Positions 37,301 through 46,401 of a DNA stretch of 64,000 nucleotides are shown here, in pieces. This DNA is from CAWCTB01 sp963798275. Its GTDB lineage: Bacteria > Acidobacteriota > Terriglobia > Terriglobales > Acidobacteriaceae. Under the pieces are notes generated by a model. The model saw nothing but the letters and a program-made list of their open reading frames with translations, was not told where the DNA came from and searched no databases. The stretch is from NCBI GenBank assembly GCA_963798275.1, contig CAWCTB010000038.1:62001-126000 (forward strand). Direction: 5' to 3'. Both the position numbers and the translations under genes were made by a program. The first letter of the stretch is position 1. Every line of letters starts with the position of its first letter.

Positions 37301-38092
37301 TTAGCCCGGTCTCGGATAGGGTCCGCGATAGCCAATCTGGTGCGAGATTCGCCGCGCCGCCTCCTTCACCACCTCCGCCAGGCGCGGCACCGCCTCGCGC
37401 GGCACCGCCGTGATCGTTCCGGTGGATCCCAGGCTGGCCTCCACCTGCCCCTGGCTGTTGAAGATGGGAGCGCCCACGCAGCGCGCGCCCAGGCTGTTCT
37501 CCTCGTCATCCACCGAATAGCCCAACTGCCGGACGCGTTCGAACTCCTTCATCAGCTTGGCCACGCTGGTGATGGTGTAGGGCGTCAGCTTCTTCAACCC
37601 GCGATGGCGGAGGATCGTCTCCCGCTCCTCGGCATCGAGATACGCCAGCAGCGCCTTGCCAACCGCCGTCGAATGCACTTCCATTCGGCGCCCGATCCAG
37701 GTGTCCATCTTGATGAAGCTCGGCGCCTCCACCTTCTCCACGTACACCGCTTCCTCGTGGTCCAGGATCGCCAGGTGCGTCGTGAGGTGGATCTGATCGA
37801 CCAGGTGCCGCATGATGGGCAGCGCGACCTCGCGAATGTCCACGCCGCTGAGCGCCGCCCGCGACAGGCTCAGCACCTTCATGCCCAGCCGGTACTTGCC
37901 ATCGTCGCGATCGCGACGCAGATACGCGTGCTGCTCCAGCGTGCGCAGGATGTAGCTGGCTGAGCTTTTCGGGATCTTCAGCTTACGGCTGAAGTCCGCA
38001 TTCGACATGCCGCCTTCCCGCTGCGCCACCGCTTCCAGGATCAGCAGCGTGCGCTCCACCGCGGTGGACGGGTTTTCAACTTGGCGCGCCAT
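37301..38092 (-). CDS. IclR family transcriptional regulator
   Basis: From ATG 38092 the 263-residue protein has an IclR winged HTH (VERTLLILEAVAQREGGMSN, FSRKLKIPKSSASYILRTLE, YRLGMKVLSLSRAAL) and the effector domain (WIGRRMEVHSTAVGKALLAY, LGYSVDDEENSLGARCVGAP, VEASLGSTGTITAVPREAVP). IclR-type repressors sense small carboxylates such as glyoxylate or pyruvate. The gene diverges from isocitrate lyase, with three palindromic sites between them, so it most likely controls aceA and itself. Confidence 0.88.
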   Translation of the reverse strand: MARQVENPSTAVERTLLILEAVAQREGGMSNADFSRKLKIPKSSASYILRTLEQHAYLRRDRDDGKYRLGMKVLSLSRAALSGVDIREVALPIMRHLVDQIHLTTHLAILDHEEAVYVEKVEAPSFIKMDTWIGRRMEVHSTAVGKALLAYLDAEERETILRHRGLKKLTPYTITSVAKLMKEFERVRQLGYSVDDEENSLGARCVGAPIFNSQGQVEASLGSTGTITAVPREAVPRLAEVVKEAARRISHQIGYRGPYPRPG

Positions 38093-38138
38093 AGGCAACC
38101 AGTTTAGCAGCAGTTGGTTCGTACAAAATGATGAATTG

Positions 38139-38372
38139 GCGTTCACATAGTCGAACGCTAATTAAGGAGGCTACGTCACAGACAGGAACCGCCTGGCGTG
38201 CTTAGGCTTGAGATGTCTGGTGAACGGTACGCATCCAGTCCCATTCTGGGAATCGGATGGGTGCCAAATAATGAATTAGTGTTCAGTATATTGAACAATC
38301 ATATTGCCACGCTATTGGGGCGTCCGTTATCGTATGTGCACCATACAGAATGACTGTTCAGCATATTGAACA
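38139..38372. promoter_or_regulatory. Three palindromic operators in the iclR-aceA intergenic region
   Basis: Site 1 (38139-38158) is GCGTTC-8 nt-GAACGC. Site 2 (38280-38297) is TGTTCA-GTATAT-TGAACA. Site 3 (38355-38372) is TGTTCA-GCATAT-TGAACA. Sites 2 and 3 differ at one spacer base; sites 1 and 2 share a leading ATGAATT-G-GTTCA context. These are probable binding sites for the divergent IclR regulator; the link is inference from position and symmetry. Confidence 0.7.
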
Positions 38373-38446
38373 TCATTCCGGAATGGCGGGCCCTACACAG
38401 TCCGCAATCAACCTTTAGCTGTTCCGACTCGAGAGGAGACACGAAA

Positions 38447-39861
38447 ATGGCGGCTTACCAATCTGCTGCTGAACTTGCGAAATCATGGAAGTCCGATCCC
38501 CGCTGGAACGGGGTTACCCGTCCTTATACCGCGGAAGACGTGGTGCGTTTGCGCGGCACCCTGCATATCGAACACACGCTGGCGCGCCTCGGCGCTGAGC
38601 GCCTGTGGGAGTTGCTGCACAGCGAGAAGTACGTCAACGCCCTCGGCGCCATGAGCGGCAACCAGGCGGTGCAGATGGTCTCCGCCGGGCTGAAGGCCAT
38701 TTACGTGAGCGGCTGGCAGGTCGCCGCCGACGCCAACAATGCCGGCCAGATGTATCCCGACCAGAGCCTCTATCCCGCCGACTCGGTGCCGAACCTGGTG
38801 CGCCGTCTGAACAACGCGCTGATTCGCGCCGACCAGATCCATCACTCCGAAGGCAAGAACGGCATGAGCTGGTTCGTCCCGCTCATCGCCGACGCCGAAG
38901 CCGGCTTCGGCGGCACGCTGAACGCCTTCGAGCTGATGAAGTCCATGATCGAAGCGGGCGCGGCCTGCGTGCACTTCGAAGATCAGTTGTCCTCGGCCAA
39001 GAAGTGCGGCCATCTCGGCGGCAAGGTATTGGTGCCGACCCAGGAAGCGGTGCAGAAGCTCGTCGCGGCTCGTCTCGCGGCCGACGTGCTGGGCGTGCCC
39101 GACGCTGGTGCTGGCCCGCACCGACGCCAACAGCGCGCATCTGCTGACCGCCGACATCGATCCCTACGACCGCATCTTCCTCAACGGCGAGCGGACGGTG
39201 GAAGGCTTCTACGGCATCCACGGCGGGCTCGATTCAGCCATCGCCCGCGGACTGGCCTACGCGCCGTACTCCGACTTGATCTGGTGCGAGACCTCCGAGC
39301 CGAACCTGAAGGAAGCCGAGCGCTTCGCCGACGCCATCCACGCGAAGTATCCCGGGCAAGCTGCTGGCCTACAACTGCTCGCCTTCGTTCAACTGGAAGA
39401 AGAAGCTGGACGACGCCACCATCGCGCGCTTCCAGCCGGCGCTGGCCGAGATGGGCTACAAGTTCCAGTTCATCACCCTGGCCGGCTTCCACGTGCTCAA
39501 CCTCAGCATGTTCGAGCTGGCGCGCGCCTACCGCGACACCGGCATGACCGCCTACTCGCGCGTGCAGGAGAAGGAATTCGCCCGCGAGTTCAGCCACGGC
39601 TACTCCGCGGTGAAGCACCAGCGCTTCGTCGGCACCGGCTATTTCGACGAGGTCACGCAGGTCATCGCCAGCGGCAAGTCGTCGTTGTCGGCGCTGGAGC
39701 ACTCGACCGAGGCCGAGCAGTTCGCCGAGGTCAAGGTTCCGGCTCAGATGATCGAGATTGGACAGGATCCGTCCTGCCGTCCGATCCTGGGCGAGTGTCC
39801 GCTGACCTGCGAGCACGAACACGAGCATGTGCGGGGCGGCAACGTCTCCGCCAACGATTAG
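38447..39861 (+). CDS. aceA: Isocitrate lyase, frameshifted, with an unusual Cys/His-rich tail
   Basis: The protein of ~470 residues cleaves isocitrate to glyoxylate and succinate (glyoxylate shunt). Motifs: SGNQAVQMVSAGLKAIYVSG, WQVAADANNAGQMYPDQSLY, the catalytic KKCGHLGGKVLVPTQ, VLARTDANSAHLLTADID and TLAGFHVLNLSMFELARAY. Frame changes at about 39098-39103 and 39351-39356 each look like one extra base. A Shine-Dalgarno (GAGAGGAGAC) precedes ATG 38447. After the usual end (STEAEQF) it adds about 45 residues including SCRP, GECPLTC and EHEHEHV. A strong terminator follows. Confidence 0.9.
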
Positions 39862-39897
39862 GGTTTTTCCTGACTGCGAACGCTGAGCCTTCTCCAA

Positions 39898-39937
39898 CAG
39901 GCACGGGTTTCTCTCTCCTTCCCGTGCCTGATTTTTT
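39898..39937 (+). terminator. Rho-independent terminator after aceA
   Basis: A 10-bp perfect stem CAGGCACGGG (39898-39907) / CCCGTGCCTG (39921-39930) has a pyrimidine-rich 13-nt loop and is followed by ATTTTTT. Confidence 0.88.
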
Positions 39938-39962
39938 GCGCCTGGCTTTTCTCTGGACACGA

Positions 39963-39979
39963 CTACGGGTATCCCGTAG
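39963..39979. promoter_or_regulatory. Palindromic operator upstream of the BrnT-type toxin
   Basis: CTACGGG-TAT-CCCGTAG is a perfect inverted repeat ending 4 bp before the ATG at 39984. It is placed for autoregulation by the toxin-antitoxin complex. Confidence 0.6.
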
Positions 39980-39983
39980 TATC

Positions 39984-40268
39984 ATGAAATTGGAATTTGA
40001 ATGGCACGACGCGAAAGCCGAGGCCAACTTGCTAGCCCATGGCGTGAGCTTCGAGTTGGCGAAGACGGTGTTCAAAGACCCGTTTGCCGTCGAGCGCCTC
40101 GATGATCGTAAAGACTACGGCGAGCACCGTCTTGTCATTATCGGCATGGCCGAAGGCCACGTTGTGCTGTTTGTAGCGTATACCGAACGCGAAGAGCGCA
40201 TTCGGATTATTTCCGCTCGGAGAGCAACCCAAAATGAGCAAGACGACTACTTCCGGCAAAACACCTAG
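39984..40268 (+). CDS. BrnT family toxin (RelE-fold ribonuclease)
   Basis: The 94-residue protein has the BrnT signature FEWHDAKAEANLLAHGVSFE, VFKDPFAVERLDDRKDYGEH, VIIGMAEGHVVLFVAYTERE and IRIISARRATQNEQDDYF. BrnT proteins cleave RNA and are neutralised by a co-encoded antitoxin. The next gene overlaps it by 35 bp, consistent with a toxin-first type II pair. The start ATG 39984 lies directly after a perfect palindrome. Confidence 0.87.
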   Translation: MKLEFEWHDAKAEANLLAHGVSFELAKTVFKDPFAVERLDDRKDYGEHRLVIIGMAEGHVVLFVAYTEREERIRIISARRATQNEQDDYFRQNT

Positions 40269-40569
40269 TCCTCCCCGGTCGATGACCGCCGAGGCCATTG
40301 AGCGGGCCGCTCGCGCGGATCGCGACGCCCAGCCGCTTACCGAAACCGACCTTAAGCGGATGAAACGAACCCCACAGGCGAAAATCATCCGCCGGGCCTT
40401 GGAGCTGACGCAAGAGGAATTTGCGGCCCGCTATCATATCCCCCTGGGCACACTGCGGGATTGGGAACAGGGCCGGACGGAGCCTGATCAGCCCGCGCGG
40501 GCGTATCTCACACTGATCGCCCGCGATCCTGACCGTGTGAACCAGACCCTGAATCCAAAGCCACACTGA
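40234..40569 (+). CDS. XRE-type helix-turn-helix antitoxin partner of BrnT
   Basis: The 111-residue protein has a charged N-terminal half (MTAEAIERAARADRDAQPL, LKRMKRTPQAKIIRRALEL) for toxin binding, and a C-terminal HTH (TQEEFAARYHIPLGTLRDWE, QGRTEPDQPARAYLTLI) of the XRE/HigA-like type. Classic BrnA antitoxins use a ribbon-helix-helix fold instead. The HTH fits the palindrome at 39963. Overlap with brnT supports translational coupling. Confidence 0.8.
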   Translation: MSKTTTSGKTPSPPRSMTAEAIERAARADRDAQPLTETDLKRMKRTPQAKIIRRALELTQEEFAARYHIPLGTLRDWEQGRTEPDQPARAYLTLIARDPDRVNQTLNPKPH

Positions 40570-40625
40570 CCCCGATCACCTCGTTCCGACGATCTGCCAC
40601 TCCAGCGAAAGGAACCATCAGGTCC

Positions 40626-40922
40626 AGGCATCCGGCTAACCATGGCGCGCGATGTGCTTTGGCCGGGCGTCTACTGGAGGACGAAGCTGAGAAGCGCGCG
40701 ATGTTTGAGGCCATGACCTCGCGATATTTCCCCGGCCGCACCGCCGGCCGCGATTACACCACCGCCTCGGCAGCGCACCTCGCTACCACCACCGTGATCG
40801 AAGTGCAGATCGAAGAGCTTACCGCCAAGATGCGCGAGGGCGGCCCCAGAGGTTCCAACGACGATGCAGAGGACGCCTTCGGCACCCGCGGAGTAGTAGA
40901 TATGCGCCGCAATGGCGAGTAA
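40626..40922 (+). pseudogene. Remnant of a flavin-nucleotide-binding (PNPOx-like) protein, N-terminus missing
   Basis: The segment GRLLEDEAEKRAMFEAMTSR, then a Gly/Arg-rich stretch and LATTTVIEVQIEELTAKMRE, GGP resembles the C-terminal half of Nim/pyridoxamine-phosphate-oxidase-like proteins (…RARLVED..EK…VEEASAKxRxGGP). No N-terminal half with the FMN-binding motifs lies upstream. A small TTG-initiated gene from 40659 cannot be excluded. Confidence 0.4.
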
Positions 40923-40952
40923 CTAGCGTGAGCTTGGACGGTTTGACACTCG

Positions 40953-41624
40953 TTAGTATGTTGCTCGGATAGCTTTCGGCACAAAGAGCGTCTCACTCAC
41001 CCACCCGACCAACTGTAGTCCCGGTGGGAGCCGGCCTTCCACAAGGTTAAGACTGTCCTTCTGGACGAATAGTCGTGTCGGAACCCCGCTGGAGCTGGGA
41101 ACTAGGATTTCTTGGCCTGTGAACCACTTGGGTATCAGGCATTCTTGTCCGAGCAGCCATTCAGGCACCAGCTTCGGACGGTGAGGTACTTTCGCGGCTA
41201 TGGTCTTGGGGGATGTCACTGAAATCGGACATCCATCAGCAGAAAGCAACTCCAGTCCGGTTATGGCGAAGCCTGATGAATGGGCATTACTAATTGATGC
41301 CTCAATTACGAAGTATGCCTTGCTAACCCTGGAACCAAAATCTGCTTTGACTGTTTGGTCGGGCAATAGCAACAATGAGGCTTGTAGCCGTGGTTCCTTC
41401 GCTGCCGGAACAGCCCCGCCGTCCTGACAACTAGCCACACTTGGCCGGAGGGACGCTGGCGGCTGAGAGGTGCTAGTTTGACCAGGCGGCTTGGTTTGGC
41501 CTGGAACCTGAAAAGCCGATCCTGAATCGCGCCACGGTGCAGAAAAATGAATTTCCGGTAAAACCGCCGCCGCGAACGCAAGTGTTGCCACCGGCAGCAG
41601 CGCCCTAAGCACCGACGTAGTCAC
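40953..41624 (-). CDS. Secreted/periplasmic protein of unknown function
   Basis: The 223-residue protein from GTG 41624 has a signal-peptide-like N-terminus (VLRALLPVATLAFAAAVL), a Gln/Pro/Ser linker (GQTKPPGQTSTSQPPASLRP) and a C-terminal domain with FVIEASISNAHSSGFAITGL, then SVTSPKTIAAKVPHRPKLVP. I do not recognise a family. Its start overlaps the stop of the upstream IPT/TIG gene by one base (TAGTG), so the two are a translationally coupled pair and may form one secreted unit. Confidence 0.6.
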   Translation of the reverse strand: MTTSVLRALLPVATLAFAAAVLPEIHFSAPWRDSGSAFQVPGQTKPPGQTSTSQPPASLRPSVASCQDGGAVPAAKEPRLQASLLLLPDQTVKADFGSRVSKAYFVIEASISNAHSSGFAITGLELLSADGCPISVTSPKTIAAKVPHRPKLVPEWLLGQECLIPKWFTGQEILVPSSSGVPTRLFVQKDSLNLVEGRLPPGLQLVGWVSETLFVPKAIRATY

Positions 41625-44101
41625 TAGACCGTACCGTTCAAATTGATAACCTGTTGCGTAAGAATCATCCCGTTCGCATCCTTCACTATTACCGTCATCG
41701 TCGCCGTATGTGGGCCGGCCGCTGGAGCCGTTGCTGGCGGCACCGCCTTCGGCGCGAACGTGACCGCAACCGTGCAGGTACCGTTGTTAACCAAAGAACC
41801 ACAGGAGCCATCGGGCTTCGCGGTGAAGTCGGTACTAGACACTTGGGCGGTTATTGTTATAGGACTGGTCTTGAAATTGATGACTGTCAATTTCGCGGTA
41901 GGCGCTGCCGTCGTAAATGAGAGAGGGCCAGTCGTCGTGCTGAAGTACACAGTGTTCGAGGCCGCCCCACTCAGGGGGATTGAAAGCGGTGTGGAACCAG
42001 GACTATAAGAAACCTGGAGCGTCGCCGTCCGAGGATCCGCCCCCGCAGTTGGGGACGGCTCATATGTGACTGAGAGCGTGCAATGGTCAGTCTGAGTCAG
42101 AGGTGACGGGCACGTGCTCGGCTTGAAGGTAAAGTCCTTACTCGTGCCCAAGCTCGGAGTGACACCGGTCAGCGGCGTACTCCCATTGTTCGTAAGTGTT
42201 ATCGTTTGCTCCGCTCCGTTGGTTACTCCATTGAAGCTTGCGAAATTCAGCCTTTGCGGAGTTGCGGTGAGGGGGCCGGACAGTGACGGTGACGCACCAT
42301 TGCTCTGAATCTGAACCCTCTGAAGATACTCGATCTGGTTTCCTACGATGACAACTTTACCCAGAGCGAGTTTTACAAGCGAGGGCTTGAGCTTTCCCTT
42401 CGCGTTCATGAACGGAAAGTATTGATCAGGATTCTTTGAATTCTTGATGGTGTTTTGGAAGTCGCAGTTCACCTGGTCTAGCTGCGCCTTCGCAATATCC
42501 GAGGTCTTGCCGCCCTTACACGTAGTCCCCGAGCCAGCGAGCCGGATATACAGAGCCCGGAGTGGATCTGTAAGCGCCATTTTCTCGACGAAAACGGTTA
42601 TCTGCGCCTGCGAATTGTTTGCGATTATTTTATTATCACGGAAGCTCTGGTCGTCCAAGTCTTTCAGCTGGTTGATGACTGCGTTAGGGGCGACTATGTT
42701 GAAAGCCGAGAGCACCGGTCCGGACACGATCGATGCTGCAGTTGTCCAATTAAGTCGGGCGTTGTTGACCGTGCCGGTGGGATGGCCCTTGGTAGGGGGA
42801 TGCATCGTGCCGAAATAAGGAGTAAACCCCGCCATGAGCACGCCAGCCGCCTGGAGGGAGTTGTAGATAATATTACGCACGCTGGTCACATTCTGCTCAA
42901 GTAAGATGGCTCGGGTAGACATATAACTACTGTTTGAGGTGGCAATATCCGGCATCCCGTGAAAGAGCGCATCGAGGCTGCTGGAAAAGCCAATACCGGC
43001 AATTTGAATCGGGTACCCTGAATTGTTGCCAATTACGAGCTGTATGCAGTATTCACTCTGCCCAATGCGCCTGCCAAACACGTCCTTGCAGTTGTCTTCG
43101 CTCATGACCTCCCACATTACGTCTACCTGGGGCGTTAGGCCAGGAGGAATCGGGCCAGCCGAACTGTCCAATACCGCAAGTTCCGACGAAGCAACGAGTT
43201 TCTTGTCCTTGTTAACGAGCATGACCCTATAGGTCCCAGATGTAACCGAGGAGTCAATCGTGATCACTGACGTGACCGCGCACTTGCTTGGTGCTTGAGA
43301 TGATGGTTTGAGGCCACCTCCCGTGATCTCGATAGAGTACGGTGCACCTCCACCTTGTGATAGGTCGATTCCGGTCTTGTCGTCACAATACTGTTCAAAG
43401 ACTCCGAGGTTCACCGACGGCGGAAGTTTGCCGTTGGCGGGTTGAATCACCCGGGGACTCATCGTTATTGAGATTGTGGTGACCACGGTAAAGATAGCCG
43501 AAGGTGAGTGGTCGCCTCCCTTTACAACGATACTCGCCATCCCGGCGGCAACATTAGGGACCGTCACCTCGATGGATTTGTCGGACCACGACCTGATGTC
43601 GGCTGCCATGCCACCAAGGGTGACGGTGTCTCGGGTGCCGAAATTATTCCCTTTGATGGTTACCGGATCGCCCGGTAGTGCTGTCGGAGGTATCACTGAT
43701 TCGATACACGGCTTTCCTGCGGCGCAGGCCACAGTGAAGTCTTGAGGGTTGCTGTCTGTACCTCCAACAGACACTACGATGTTAGCCGGCCCAGCGGGCA
43801 TGATAGGGACGGCTACAGTGATCTTCGTGTCTGACCACGACCCAGGGGCAACGTTGGCAGTCATAAAGCCAAATCTAACGCTCCCCGGCTTCGTGCCGAA
43901 GTACATCCCCGTGATGGTTACCGAATCGCCCGGTGCCCCAGTGCTAGTCGAGCCTGTGCTCGTCAAGGCTGTCTGGATGGATGGAGGGGAAGTTTGTGCC
44001 GCCATTCCGTAGACGCTGCCAAACAACACAGCGACCAGAACCAGGGACGAGATACGCCCAGAAACCCGTGGACGAAAGGACATATGTTTCGAATCACTCA
44101 C
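41624..44101 (-). CDS. Secreted protein with IPT/TIG repeats and choice-of-anchor D Ig-like domains
   Basis: The 825-residue protein begins with a signal peptide (ISSLVLVAVLFGSVYGMAAQ). Two IPT/TIG-like domains follow (GDSVTITGMYFGTKPGSVRF; GDPVTIKGNNFGTRDTVTLG). A less typical middle of ~350 residues includes VMWEVMSEDNCKDVFGRRIG and Cys residues. The C-terminal HYDIN/ASPM-type Ig-like domains have FASFNGVTNGAEQTITLTNN and ATLQVSYSPGSTPLSIPLSG. The start is ATG 44101, or 44083 downstream. Probably an extracellular adhesion or matrix protein. No catalytic motif seen. Confidence 0.75.
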   Translation of the reverse strand: MSDSKHMSFRPRVSGRISSLVLVAVLFGSVYGMAAQTSPPSIQTALTSTGSTSTGAPGDSVTITGMYFGTKPGSVRFGFMTANVAPGSWSDTKITVAVPIMPAGPANIVVSVGGTDSNPQDFTVACAAGKPCIESVIPPTALPGDPVTIKGNNFGTRDTVTLGGMAADIRSWSDKSIEVTVPNVAAGMASIVVKGGDHSPSAIFTVVTTISITMSPRVIQPANGKLPPSVNLGVFEQYCDDKTGIDLSQGGGAPYSIEITGGGLKPSSQAPSKCAVTSVITIDSSVTSGTYRVMLVNKDKKLVASSELAVLDSSAGPIPPGLTPQVDVMWEVMSEDNCKDVFGRRIGQSEYCIQLVIGNNSGYPIQIAGIGFSSSLDALFHGMPDIATSNSSYMSTRAILLEQNVTSVRNIIYNSLQAAGVLMAGFTPYFGTMHPPTKGHPTGTVNNARLNWTTAASIVSGPVLSAFNIVAPNAVINQLKDLDDQSFRDNKIIANNSQAQITVFVEKMALTDPLRALYIRLAGSGTTCKGGKTSDIAKAQLDQVNCDFQNTIKNSKNPDQYFPFMNAKGKLKPSLVKLALGKVVIVGNQIEYLQRVQIQSNGASPSLSGPLTATPQRLNFASFNGVTNGAEQTITLTNNGSTPLTGVTPSLGTSKDFTFKPSTCPSPLTQTDHCTLSVTYEPSPTAGADPRTATLQVSYSPGSTPLSIPLSGAASNTVYFSTTTGPLSFTTAAPTAKLTVINFKTSPITITAQVSSTDFTAKPDGSCGSLVNNGTCTVAVTFAPKAVPPATAPAAGPHTATMTVIVKDANGMILTQQVINLNGTV

Positions 44102-44981
44102 ACTTCACCTTCCGGAAAGGCGATAGAACCTAGCCATGAGTTCCATATGGCCCTAACTTGAAATCGAAAATCTCCCAGGACCGGAAGGGTCGTTGCCAAA
44201 CAGCGGCAGGCGGGCACCCAACCTACTCTGTACAACTGTCCTGGCGTCTTGCTATGAGGCCACACTACTATTAGCGGGGGCAGGCGGCATTAGACGAAGC
44301 GGCTCCTCCCGAGCACACTCTCTAGGAAGTGTGCGAACCCGATATTCCTACTTGCAGAAAGATAAAGATGAGCGACTGTACGACCAGCTTGACAGGAAAG
44401 CAATGGCTCTGAAGTGGTGTTCGACGCGGATGGGAGATTAATTATTTTTGTTGCGGGAATAGGTTCGAATAAATAACGGGCAATGGAGGCCACCTGCAAA
44501 GCGTCGCGCCCAGACCGCGGGCATTTCAGGAGACCGGCCGGGCGAGGGGGCGAATCAGCTCGGTTCCTAAGATGCTGGCATATCATACAAATGGCAATAG
44601 ACATACTACTTAGACTAATCAAAGATATACCAATGCGAAAAGGGCCCATTTTGTTTCCTAAGTCCTTATTGCGGAATATTTTACGTCTAAGCTTCGTGGA
44701 ATCAATATTTTGCGAGTGATTCGCGGCCTAAGTTGTTGATTCTACGTAAAACTCAGTAGGGGAGTCGCGTGTAGCAACAAAGACAATTCCTCGGCAAATC
44801 GTTACTCCGAAGCTGCCGCATTCTCCGCCAAATGCCAAGTGCTAAATGCTAACGACTAAGCGCAAACTTCCAGACCAAACAGGTCCCTCCGCTCGGACTA
44901 AAAGTCCTCGGTCGGGATGACAATTTTGGATGAGATGACAGCAGAACAAGCATCAGCAAAGTGCGAACAGCGAAGAGCGAC
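44102..44981. other. Intergenic region without a supportable gene
   Basis: About 880 bp, locally AT-richer than the surroundings (44440-44800). Short frames on both strands lack recognisable domains or codon bias. Around 44882-44930 is a short GGTCCCTCCGCTCGGACT-like repeat resembling intergenic sequences common in this type of genome. Confidence 0.5.
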
Positions 44982-45713
44982 TTACGGCTTTTGCGTCGGG
45001 CGCAGCAGGACCTCGCTGATGAACGACTGCGGCTCCTGCGTCAGCAGCATCGCGACGGCATGTGCGACGTCGCCCGGCTGAAGCATTTTACTGGTTTCTT
45101 TTCCCTGACGCCGTGGGCTGAAGTCGGTATTCACCGAGCCGGGACAAATCACGCTTACGCGGATGTTCTGCCCGCGCAGTTCCTCGGCAACGCCGTAAGT
45201 GAGCCCGTTCAACCCCCATTTGGAAGCGGAGTAGGCTGCGCCGCGCGGCAGTGGATTCTTGCCCGCAAGCGAAGAGATGTTGATGATGTGTCCCGCTCCG
45301 GTTGGAATCATCAGCGGCACGATGGCGCGCAGCATGTAGTACACGCCGCGGAGATTGGTGTCGAAGATGGCGTCCCAATCGGCGGGCGCAAGTTCGTGCA
45401 GCAGTCCGGACGGACCGCCGACTCCCGCATTGTTCACCAGGATGTCCACGCGGCCGTAGTCGCGGCGCAGACGCTCGCCCAGCGCTTCCACGCTGGCGAG
45501 GTTGGCGACATCGCATACGATGCCTGAGCAGCGATGTCCGCGCGCGGTTAATTCGCCGGCAACTCGCTGCAGGCGGGCTTCGTCGCGGCCGGTGATGACT
45601 ACCGACGCGTTCATCTCGGCCAGCCTGCTGGCGACGGCCTGTCCAATGCCTCGAGCGCCTCCGGTTACGACCGCTACCTTTTCAGAAAGCGAAGCTGACG
45701 GATCTTGCTGCAT
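44982..45713 (-). CDS. Short-chain dehydrogenase/reductase (SDR)
   Basis: The 243-residue classical SDR has the cofactor motif VVTGGARGIGQAVASRL, VITGRDEARLQRVAGEL, DVANLASVEALGERL, the NNAGVGG motif, and the catalytic S-Y-K set (NISSLAGKNPLPRGAAYSAS with K two residues later). The C-terminus has VICPGSVNTDF. The Arg after the Ser/Thr at the end of strand 2 (TGRDE) suggests NADP(H). Substrate unknown; the FabG-like fold is typical of 3-oxoacyl or sugar reductases. Confidence 0.87.
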   Translation of the reverse strand: MQQDPSASLSEKVAVVTGGARGIGQAVASRLAEMNASVVITGRDEARLQRVAGELTARGHRCSGIVCDVANLASVEALGERLRRDYGRVDILVNNAGVGGPSGLLHELAPADWDAIFDTNLRGVYYMLRAIVPLMIPTGAGHIINISSLAGKNPLPRGAAYSASKWGLNGLTYGVAEELRGQNIRVSVICPGSVNTDFSPRRQGKETSKMLQPGDVAHAVAMLLTQEPQSFISEVLLRPTQKP

Positions 45714-45877
45714 GGATGCCTTTCTCCCTCGCGGCTGCGCTGCGCGCTGTCCCTGCAGGCCGCGTCTGGCGCGGGCAATATCGTGCGACCGCGACTGCTA
45801 CAATGACTCTAACTTATCATCACAACTTCATACCCGTGGACTTGGGGACAAGAGGCCCAACAGGATTAGGTGCATTG

Positions 45878-46066
45878 ATGGCGATGAAGCAGCCAGATTT
45901 GCCGCTCCAGTTTGTGCACGTGCCCAACTTGCGCACGTCGCATCTGATCGAATCCTACTGTGGCGTTTGTGGCCTGTTTGTCGCCGCCAGCACTCGGCTG
46001 GAGCTGATCAGGACCGCAGAGAAGGCCCACGCGTGCGCGTCGGCGATTCCCAGTCTGCCTGGCTGA
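45878..46066 (+). CDS. Small CxxC-containing protein of unknown function
   Basis: The ~62-residue protein MAMKQPDLPLQFVHVPNLR, then SYCGVCGLFVAASTRLELI and a later HAC, could bind a metal (Cys-x2-Cys and a nearby His/Cys). No family recognised. The frame is open upstream to 45716, but ATG 45878 has better spacing from the divergent SDR gene. It is uncertain whether this is expressed. Confidence 0.4.
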   Translation: MAMKQPDLPLQFVHVPNLRTSHLIESYCGVCGLFVAASTRLELIRTAEKAHACASAIPSLPG

Positions 46067-46203
46067 TGAACCGTGGGCAGCGCTAACGGTCTGGCGGCGA
46101 GATTGTCTAGCACGAGGAGTCGTTCTGGACCGGTGAACGGCCCGACCGCGATTGAGGCTTCCGGCGTTGTGGAGACGAGGGGATTGTGTAAAGTAGTAGC
46201 AAC

Positions 46204-46233
46204 TTGCCTTTGACTGTGACGGATACTTATAAT
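46204..46233 (+). promoter_or_regulatory. Sigma-70-like promoter for the TPR protein gene
   Basis: TTGCCT (46204-46209) is separated by 18 bp from a perfect TATAAT (46228-46233). The leader to ATG 46402 would be about 160 nt. Confidence 0.5.
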
Positions 46234-46401
46234 CCCGTCTCCGCTGGTTTTCGCGTTCCGGGGCAGGATTAAGGCTTGGAATGCGGAATGGTTTGCTGTA
46301 ATCATGCAGCCCGGTATTTTGGGTGCAAGACCTGCGCATCAGTGGAGACGTGTGCGGGCTGACATCGTCATCAGGTCCTTAGGAACCAAGGAGCCAAACG
46401 A

